A DNA stretch of 6,155 bases, from NCBI GenBank assembly GCA_035354275.1, contig DAOQAU010000073.1:1-6155 (forward strand), read 5' to 3'. The position numbers and the translations under genes are program-made. Under the pieces are notes generated by a model. It ran no database searches and was not told the DNA's origin. It was given only the letters and a program-made list of their open reading frames with translations. Origin of the DNA: DAOQAU01 sp035354275. GTDB lineage: Bacteria; Cyanobacteriota; Vampirovibrionia; Gastranaerophilales; Gastranaerophilaceae. This document shows positions 1 to 4,154 of the stretch, piece after piece. Within the stretch, counting starts at the first letter, position 1, and every line of letters starts with the position of its first letter.

Positions 1-671
1 GCTAAGGGCTCTTCATAATATTCCATTATCTTTTTGCCGAACATCCCAAAAACAGAATAACTATTTTGCCCTACGACCATAAGATTCCAGCTTATATTAT
101 CTTTCATCTCATCGGCGGCTAAATCCGAAAAAGATAAAGTTTTAAAAATTGAAGCAAGAGAGGTTTCTATTGCCAAAAGCGTACATCCGACTTCTTTACA
201 AGCAGCCTTAAACCCTTCAATGGCAGTTTTTTGGATTGCTGTATAGGCAAGGGTTCTTCTTTCGGTATCTATATTTGAGCCTATTTCCCGCCAGCTTATT
301 GCAGGCTCAAATCTTTTGAAGATATAAGACTGTTCAACTTCGGAGATAATAGCATTATTCACAGCTTCATCAGTCAACAAAATCGGAAGGTTTATTATTC
401 CAAAATTTATGTTTGGAATTGTTATCACTATATTGCTTCTTCTTGGAATATGAAGTTCATCAAACAGTCCGCCCAAAGCTTCTTGAAAAGCGGCATAATC
501 TTCTATATCCCTGTTGGAGTGATTATACTCAAGAGGCTTGTGTCCATACTTAAGGACTGTTTTTGTGTTTTTATCCACCTCAACCATTTCCAAGCCGATT
601 CCGGGTGAAATTGAAACTCCCACCGTTGTCTTGGTGCTGGCTCCCAATTTTGATAAAAAGTCTTTAATCAT
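1..671 (-). CDS. pilM: PilM-like type IV pilus assembly protein, 5' part only
   Basis: The frame starts at an ATG at 671 and stays open to the window edge, giving 223 codons. PilM proteins are usually about 350 residues, so the C-terminal third is missing. PilM is a cytoplasmic actin-fold protein that binds the PilN N-terminus and links the pilus motor to the inner-membrane alignment complex. The order of elements fits the family: a first strand TTVGVSISPGIGLEMVEVD (residues 15-33), then IVITIPNINFGIINLPILL (81-99), then a helix EVEQSYIFKRFEPAISW (111-127) like the family's EAERYIPF segment, then AYTAIQKTAIEGFKAACKEVGC (142-163, interrupted here only for length). The nucleotide-binding loops look degenerate: residues 18-25 lack the usual DIGxSSIK pattern, and VVGQNSYSV (199-207) replaces the second DIGxxST loop. 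pilN and pilO, if present, would lie beyond the left edge. The match is by remembered family pattern, so an actin-fold relative is possible. Confidence 0.6.
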   Translation of the reverse strand, partial: MIKDFLSKLGASTKTTVGVSISPGIGLEMVEVDKNTKTVLKYGHKPLEYNHSNRDIEDYAAFQEALGGLFDELHIPRRSNIVITIPNINFGIINLPILLTDEAVNNAIISEVEQSYIFKRFEPAISWREIGSNIDTERRTLAYTAIQKTAIEGFKAACKEVGCTLLAIETSLASIFKTLSFSDLAADEMKDNISWNLMVVGQNSYSVFGMFGKKIMEYYEEPL

Positions 672-703
672 AAACCTTAAATTTGTTACCTAATCTCATT
701 TTT

Positions 704-709
704 ATTATA
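704..709 (-). promoter_or_regulatory. -10 box for the pilM-like gene
   Basis: On the minus strand this hexamer reads TATAAT, a perfect sigma-70 -10 box. Transcription would start near 697 and give a leader of about 26 nt before the ATG at 671. No good -35 box is visible 16-18 bp upstream. The leader holds only weak Shine-Dalgarno-like stretches (TTAGGT and AAGG). The 88-bp gap to nadA must also hold the nadA promoter, for which I see no convincing hexamers. Confidence 0.5.
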
Positions 710-759
710 CAATATATTTTGTAATAAGCATATTTTAAACATAACTTTACATCTTTTGA

Positions 760-1665
760 ATGAAAATGATAGAAGAAATATTAAAACTTAAAAAAGAAAA
801 AAATGCGGTAATTTTAGCGCATTGTTATCAAAACATCGAAATTGACGAAGTTGCCGATTTTATCGGTGATTCCTTGTATTTAAGCCAACAGGCTGCAAAA
901 ACAGAAGCTGATATTATCGTTTTTGCGGGGGTTTATTTTATGGCAGAAACCGCAAAAATTTTGTCTCCGGACAAAAAAATTCTGCTTCCGCGTCTTGAAT
1001 CAGGCTGTCAGATGGCAAATATGATAAATTTGGCGCAGTTAAGAGAATTTAAGTTTAAAAATCCTAATATACCGACAGTATGTTATGTAAATTCAACTGC
1101 CGAAGTCAAATCCGAATGCGACATTTGCTGCACAAGTTCAAACGCGGTTAAAATTGTCAGCAGCCTTGGTGTAAAAGAAGTTTTGTTTGTTCCCGACACT
1201 TACTTGGGCAAATGGGTTGAAAGCAAATTAGAAGGAGTGAAAGTTATAACCTTCCCCGGACATTGCCCCACGCATTTAAGGATTACGGTTAAGGATATTT
1301 TGCAGCAAAAAAGCCAATATCAAAATGCCCTTGTGCTTGCGCATCCCGAATGTCATCAATCGGTTGTTGAAATTGCAGATTATGTCGGAAGCACAACGGG
1401 TATTATGAAATTTGCCGCGCAAAGCGATAAAAAAGAATTTATTATTGCAACAGAAATAGGCGTTGTGGAACGCTTGGAAAGAGATTATCCGGATAAAAAG
1501 TTTATTCTTGCCTCGCCCAAGGCAATTTGCCACAATATGAAATGGCATCATTTGGAAGACATTTATAATGCTCTTAAATATGAACAATATGAAATTGAAG
1601 TTAATGAACAGATTTCAAAAAAAGCAGTTAATTGCATTAACAGGATGTTAGAGGTTAGTAAGTAA
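760..1665 (+). CDS. nadA: Quinolinate synthase A
   Basis: NadA condenses iminoaspartate with dihydroxyacetone phosphate to quinolinate, the second step of de novo NAD synthesis, in the cytoplasm with a [4Fe-4S] cluster. The 301-residue length fits the compact form of the family. The three cluster cysteines are at the expected positions: C83 in LESGCQMAN, C169 in FPGHCPTH and C257 in PKAICHNM. Other conserved elements are AHCYQ (20-24), GDSL (36-39), CYVNSTAEVK (108-117), HPEC (195-198) and STTGI (211-215). All three pseudo-repeat domains are present, so the enzyme should be active. The start at 760 is uncertain, because an ATG two codons later (766) would serve equally and neither has a Shine-Dalgarno sequence. 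NadB (aspartate oxidase or dehydrogenase) and NadC are not in the window. The gene is divergent from the pilM-like gene and is followed by a palindromic repeat rather than a classic terminator. Confidence 0.96.
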   Translation: MKMIEEILKLKKEKNAVILAHCYQNIEIDEVADFIGDSLYLSQQAAKTEADIIVFAGVYFMAETAKILSPDKKILLPRLESGCQMANMINLAQLREFKFKNPNIPTVCYVNSTAEVKSECDICCTSSNAVKIVSSLGVKEVLFVPDTYLGKWVESKLEGVKVITFPGHCPTHLRITVKDILQQKSQYQNALVLAHPECHQSVVEIADYVGSTTGIMKFAAQSDKKEFIIATEIGVVERLERDYPDKKFILASPKAICHNMKWHHLEDIYNALKYEQYEIEVNEQISKKAVNCINRMLEVSK

Positions 1666-1675
1666 TAAATATTTT

Positions 1676-1709
1676 CGTCGTTGCGAGGAACGAAGCGACG
1701 CGGCAATCC
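1676..1709 (+). repeat. REP-like GC-rich palindromic element
   Basis: The first 25 bases (1676-1700) form a stem of CGTCGTTGCG and CGAAGCGACG around an AGGAA loop: ten positions with one G-A mismatch and one G-T wobble. An alternative pairing joins TTGC (1681-1684) to GCAA (1703-1706). The element is much richer in GC than its surroundings. It resembles the short dispersed intergenic palindromes (form: ttgcgagg...cgaagcgac...gcaatcc) found in many bacterial genomes. It lies 10 bp after the nadA stop and has no T-run, so it is not a typical intrinsic terminator, though it could protect the nadA mRNA 3' end. Copy number cannot be judged from one window. Confidence 0.6.
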
Positions 1710-1715
1710 AAAAAT

Positions 1716-1720
1716 AGGAG
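1716..1720 (+). promoter_or_regulatory. Shine-Dalgarno that fixes the start at 1726
   Basis: AGGAG lies 5 nt before the ATG at 1726. It argues against an in-frame TTG at 1681, which lies inside the palindromic repeat and would add 15 basic residues encoded by repeat sequence. Confidence 0.75.
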
Positions 1721-1725
1721 ATAAA

Positions 1726-2172
1726 ATGGAATTAATAAAAATACTTTTAGATTTAACTTTGGCAATTTGTGCCGTTATAGCCTTAAAAAGTTGGAAAAAA
1801 GAGATAAAGGCGAAAAAGAAAAAAGAACTGGCCGATAAACTTTTCGAATGTATTGGATATATTGAATATTTACTTATTCCAAGCGATGAAATGGCTTACC
1901 CTAGTGCAATTTATTATAAGACATTGGAAAAATTTGGCATATCTTGCCAAGAAAATAAACAAAGGCTTCAAAAGATATGGATTGATTTAAAGGATTTAAA
2001 TCAGGAATATCAACAGTTGAAAAACATTGATATTGCAACAAAAATTAGTAAAATAGAAGATTTTATCCAAAGCAAATTTAAGGATGAATCTATAGATAAT
2101 AATAGTTTAAAAGAAAAAATTGAGTATATAAAAAAATTCTGTATAGAAGAAAATAAAAAATTTTATTCTTAA
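1726..2172 (+). CDS. Small membrane-anchored protein of unknown function
   Basis: I do not recognise this 148-residue protein. Residues about 4-20 (IKILLDLTLAICAVIAL) form one hydrophobic segment, followed at once by a strongly basic stretch (KSWKKEIKAKKKK, 21-33). By the positive-inside rule this predicts a single-pass anchor with the C-terminal body in the cytoplasm. The body is lysine- and glutamate-rich and mostly helical in character, with possible short coiled-coil segments around 76-115 and 125-145. There are four cysteines (15, 42, 74, 139) with no metal-binding spacing. The start is chosen for the AGGAG sequence 5 nt upstream. The gene is more AT-rich than nadA and sits between two repeat blocks, which fits an accessory or recently gained gene, but no mobility gene is visible. 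An in-frame reading from TTG at 1681 is possible but unlikely. Confidence 0.7.
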   Translation: MELIKILLDLTLAICAVIALKSWKKEIKAKKKKELADKLFECIGYIEYLLIPSDEMAYPSAIYYKTLEKFGISCQENKQRLQKIWIDLKDLNQEYQQLKNIDIATKISKIEDFIQSKFKDESIDNNSLKEKIEYIKKFCIEENKKFYS

Positions 2173-2233
2173 TAATTAATCTTCCAAATAAAATTTAAAA
2201 ATTGAAATTAACGAGTAACTTTTTGTTTGTTCA

Positions 2234-2271
2234 TTTCTTTTCTTGTTTTTGCGATTAAACAAGAAAAGAAA
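2234..2271. repeat. 15-bp perfect inverted repeat, 8-nt loop
   Basis: The arms are TTTCTTTTCTTGTTT (2234-2248) and its exact complement (2257-2271), with TTGCGATT between them. The stem is AT-rich with a strict purine/pyrimidine strand bias and no T-run after it, so it is a poor terminator in either direction. Confidence 0.85.
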
Positions 2272-2295
2272 CAGAACCTAGTCACTATTCGTGAC

Positions 2296-2335
2296 GCCAT
2301 TTCGCACGAAAAACAAGTTTTCGGCGAAAGAAGGC
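2296..2335. repeat. Long imperfect hairpin
   Basis: CGAAAA (2307-2312) pairs with TTTTCG (2318-2323) around ACAAG. After a single bulged A at 2306 the stem continues as TTTCGC (2300-2305) with GCGAAA (2324-2329), making 12 pairs. GCC (2296-2298) and GGC (2333-2335) can clamp the base across a small internal loop. Confidence 0.75.
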
Positions 2336-2486
2336 AAGAAAAGAAAAAAACGCGAACAAAATGCCAAAGCGTCAGGGGCAAGCCCCCGAACCCCCATTTA
2401 ATTATTTTGACTTTATCGAAGTGAGCAGAATAAAAGGGCCCCCTTTAGCGAGTTCTTTTAGTTTGAGTAGGCGAAATGTAATGCCC

Positions 2487-2526
2487 GAAAATCCGATTGT
2501 TTGAGCATAGCGAGTTGAGGATTTTC
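2487..2526. repeat. 8-bp inverted repeat, 24-nt spacer
   Basis: GAAAATCC (2487-2494) and GGATTTTC (2519-2526) are exact complements. Copies of the direct repeat AATGTAATG lie just outside each arm (2475-2483 and 2527-2535), so inverted and direct symmetry are nested. Confidence 0.65.
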
Positions 2527-2581
2527 AATGTAATGAGCCGTACTCAAATTTAAAAACGAGTAGCAGGGGGTGGCTTTTTGC

Positions 2582-2607
2582 GGTACTTTTTGCCATCAAA
2601 AAGTACC
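2582..2607. repeat. 11-bp perfect inverted repeat, 4-nt loop
   Basis: GGTACTTTTTG (2582-2592) and CAAAAAGTACC (2597-2607) flank CCAT. This is a compact, stable hairpin that marks the right edge of the composite block, about 57 bp before the rlmB start. It could end transcripts arriving from the left, but it has no following T-run on the plus strand. Confidence 0.8.
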
Positions 2608-2652
2608 TAAAGAAAAATATAAGAAAGAAAAAATAACAAAACATGTTTAATG

Positions 2653-2658
2653 TATAAT
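2653..2658 (+). promoter_or_regulatory. Candidate -10 box for rlmB
   Basis: A perfect TATAAT (preceded directly by TG) ends 6 nt before the ATG at 2665. Spacing rules would place the transcription start at or next to that ATG, so the mRNA could be leaderless. The upstream 25 bases are A-rich with no clear -35 box. The hexamer lies inside the reading frame if translation instead began at the ATG at 2650, which argues for the 2665 start. Confidence 0.45.
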
Positions 2659-2664
2659 CATTTT

Positions 2665-3441
2665 ATGGAAAATCAACAATCAGAAATCATCTACGGAAAA
2701 AATTCCGTCCTGGAAGCTTTGATTTCAGGCAAAAGAGAAATCAACAAAATTTTGATTGCAAACAATATCCACAGCGACGCTAAATTAAACGAAATAAAAA
2801 AACTCGCCCAACAAAAAGGAATTGTTTTTCAGTTTGTGGCAAAAGAAAAATTGGGGGTAAATGTAGGGGTAAATGAGGCGCATCAAGGTGTAATGGCTTT
2901 AATTTCACCGATAAAATACACCGATTTGGATGAATTTCTTGAACAAAAGCACGAAAACGCTTCGCTGATAATTCTTGACGGGATAGAAGACTCACACAAT
3001 CTCGGTGCGATAATAAGAACCTGTGTCTGCGCCGGAGTAAGCGCAATAATAATTCCTTCAAGGCGTAATGTTCAGGTTAATTCCACTGTTGAAAAAACCT
3101 CCGCCGGTGCTGTAAATCACATTCCGATAATAAAAGTAAATAGCCTGATAAGTGCTGTTCAAAAATTAAAAAATAACGACTGGTGGGTAATTGCCACAGA
3201 GGCGTCTGCCAAAGATAATTATTATAACATCGATTACACGGGCATGAATTTTGCACTTGTAATGGGAGCAGAGCATGCAGGAGTTTCAAGAGCAATAATC
3301 AAAGAAGCGGATTTTCTGGTTAAAATCCCGATGCAAAGAGATTTTAACTCGCTTAATGTATCAAATGCACTCAGCGCAATAATTTTTGAAACACTTCGAC
3401 AAAAAAACGAAAAATGTAGTATAATAAATCCAAAGAGTTAA
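2665..3441 (+). CDS. rlmB: 23S rRNA (guanosine-2'-O-)-methyltransferase, RlmB/TrmH family
   Basis: RlmB uses S-adenosylmethionine to methylate the 2'-OH of G2251 (E. coli numbering) in the P-loop of 23S rRNA. From the ATG at 2665 the protein has 258 residues, or 263 from the in-frame ATG at 2650. Counting from 2650, residues 12-88 form the N-terminal L30e-like substrate-binding domain, opening with EIIYGKNSVLEAL. Residues 104-250 form the knotted SPOUT domain. Its motif 1 is LDGIEDSHNLGAIIRT (109-124, with N117 and R123), motif 2 is LVMGAEHAGVSR (203-214, with E208) and motif 3 is IPMQRDFNSLNVSNAL (226-241). All catalytic-motif residues I would expect are present. Neither start has a Shine-Dalgarno; 2665 is chosen because a TATAAT box overlaps the 2650 start. 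A related SpoU-type target (another rRNA or tRNA site) cannot be excluded, but the two-domain layout favours RlmB. The sigma factor gene follows after 13 bp. Confidence 0.9.
   Translation: MENQQSEIIYGKNSVLEALISGKREINKILIANNIHSDAKLNEIKKLAQQKGIVFQFVAKEKLGVNVGVNEAHQGVMALISPIKYTDLDEFLEQKHENASLIILDGIEDSHNLGAIIRTCVCAGVSAIIIPSRRNVQVNSTVEKTSAGAVNHIPIIKVNSLISAVQKLKNNDWWVIATEASAKDNYYNIDYTGMNFALVMGAEHAGVSRAIIKEADFLVKIPMQRDFNSLNVSNALSAIIFETLRQKNEKCSIINPKS
3396..3425 (+). promoter_or_regulatory. Near-consensus sigma-70 promoter of the sigma factor gene
   Basis: TCGACA (3396-3401, five of six matches to TTGACA) and TATAAT (3420-3425, perfect) are 18 bp apart. Transcription should start near 3432, giving a leader of about 23 nt before the ATG at 3455. 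The whole promoter lies within the last 16 codons of rlmB, so the sigma gene can be expressed apart from rlmB. The leader has only a GGGG stretch (3443-3446) in the place of a Shine-Dalgarno. Confidence 0.75.
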
Positions 3442-3454
3442 CGGGGTTTTTGCA

Positions 3455-4105
3455 ATGCCTAACGAAAAAGAACAATTAATAGACATTGAAGATAATGTTT
3501 CGGAAGCAGAATCTGTGGATTTTTCTAAACTGGAAGAGGAAGAAGACATTCTTGATACTGTTGAAGAACCGAAAATTCAGGAAAATTTAACCTCAATAAA
3601 CACAGATGATTCCGTTCGTATTTATCTTCAGCAGATAGGCAAAATTCCATTACTTTCTTCTGAGGAAGAACTTCAAATCGCAAGAAAAATTAAAGAAGAA
3701 CATTGTGAAATGTCTAAAAACATTCTTGTTAATGCCAATTTACGTCTTGTAGTAAGTATCGCCAAAAAATATATAGGTCGCGGACTTTCTTTTCTTGACT
3801 TGATTCAGGAAGGAAATATGGGACTGATGAAAGCAGCCGAAAGNNNNNNNNNNNNNNNNNNNNNNNNNNNNNNNNNNNNNNNNNNNNNNNNNNNNNNNNN
3901 NNNNNNNNNNNNNNNNNNNNNNNNNNNNNNNNNNNNNNNNNNNGACAATAACGGAACCAAAAAAACGCTTGATGAAATCGGCTCTCAATACGGGGTTTCA
4001 AGAGAAAGAATAAGACAAATCGAAAACAGAGCCATTTCAAAACTTAAAAAACTCTGCAAAAACACAAACCTTACAAAAGGATTGAAAAATTACTTCGGAG
4101 GGTAA
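3455..4105 (+). CDS. rpoD: Principal-type RNA polymerase sigma factor (RpoD/SigA family), interrupted by assembly gap
   Basis: This sigma-70 factor directs RNA polymerase to -10/-35 promoters. Residues 1-50 are a short acidic N-terminus without a full region 1.1. Region 1.2 is DDSVRIYLQQIGKIPLL (51-67). Regions 2.1-2.2 run from about 86 to 129 with NLRLVVSIAKKYIGRG (95-110) and LSFLDLIQEGNMGLMKAAE (111-129). The gap removes regions 2.3, 2.4, 3 and most of 4.1. Region 4.2 follows with TLDEIGSQYGVSRERIRQIE, the -35-reading helix-turn-helix, and the protein ends in KGLKNYFGG. Compared with remembered SigA sequences, about 148 residues are missing where the Ns allow only 34, so the true protein should be near 330 residues. 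The reading frame happens to continue across the Ns. The region 1.2 and 4.2 sequences are principal-type (group 1), but a group 2 paralogue is possible. The gene has its own promoter inside rlmB. Confidence 0.88.
   Translation: MPNEKEQLIDIEDNVSEAESVDFSKLEEEEDILDTVEEPKIQENLTSINTDDSVRIYLQQIGKIPLLSSEEELQIARKIKEEHCEMSKNILVNANLRLVVSIAKKYIGRGLSFLDLIQEGNMGLMKAAEXXXXXXXXXXXXXXXXXXXXXXXXXXXXXXXXXXDNNGTKKTLDEIGSQYGVSRERIRQIENRAISKLKKLCKNTNLTKGLKNYFGG
3844..3943. other. Scaffold gap of 100 Ns
   Basis: Exactly 100 Ns lie inside the sigma factor gene, the usual placeholder for a gap of unknown size. The missing part of a sigma-70 gene between the flanking motifs should be about 445 bp, so the gap understates the real distance by roughly 345 bp. 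All coordinates to the right would shift accordingly in the true chromosome. Confidence 0.95.
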
Positions 4106-4154
4106 AATACCCTGAAATTTTAATCCGTTATCAAAACTTTATTTTTAGCTTTAT

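Larger units (their letters stand above)
2220..2610. repeat. Composite block of stem-loops and short repeats, no gene
   Basis: The gene-free interval from 2173 to 2664 is about 490 bases, and most of it is structured. In order it holds a 15-bp perfect inverted repeat (2234-2271), a GTCAC/GTGAC hairpin with a 5-nt loop (2281-2295), a 12-pair bulged hairpin (2300-2329) inside a GCC/GGC clamp (2296-2335), a GGGG-CAAG-CCCC hairpin (2375-2386), a GGGCCC palindrome (2436-2441), an 8-bp inverted repeat (2487-2526) and an 11-bp perfect inverted repeat (2582-2607). Two direct repeats also occur: TAGCGAGTT at 2446 and 2508, and AATGTAATG at 2475 and 2527. The base composition is a mosaic of A-rich and GC-rich patches unlike the genes on either side. 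It looks like a composite dispersed intergenic repeat; function and copy number are unknown. Confidence 0.6.

Noticed and set aside
1276..1587. 103-codon minus-strand frame within nadA
   Set aside because: It is the antisense of a well-supported nadA with all catalytic motifs, has no start signal of its own and shows no recognisable motif.
2227..2424. 65-codon plus-strand open frame as a gene
   Set aside because: It lies wholly inside the hairpin block, its first half encodes the two arms of an inverted repeat, there is no Shine-Dalgarno, and no domain is recognisable.
2234..2607. Insertion sequence
   Set aside because: There is no transposase or fragment of one, and no target-site duplication that I could identify around the block.
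2220..2610. CRISPR array or integron attC array
   Set aside because: The repeats are not regularly spaced copies of one unit, there are no spacers of even length, and no cas or integrase gene or typical attC core is visible.
2780..3549. Minus-strand frames of 93, 72 and 62 codons over rlmB and the start of the sigma gene
   Set aside because: They are antisense to conserved SPOUT and sigma sequences and show low-complexity leucine- or serine-rich products.
4106..4154. Bidirectional terminator between the convergent sigma and phosphorylase genes
   Set aside because: The 49 bp are AT-rich with short T-runs, but I could not find a stem of useful length or GC content.
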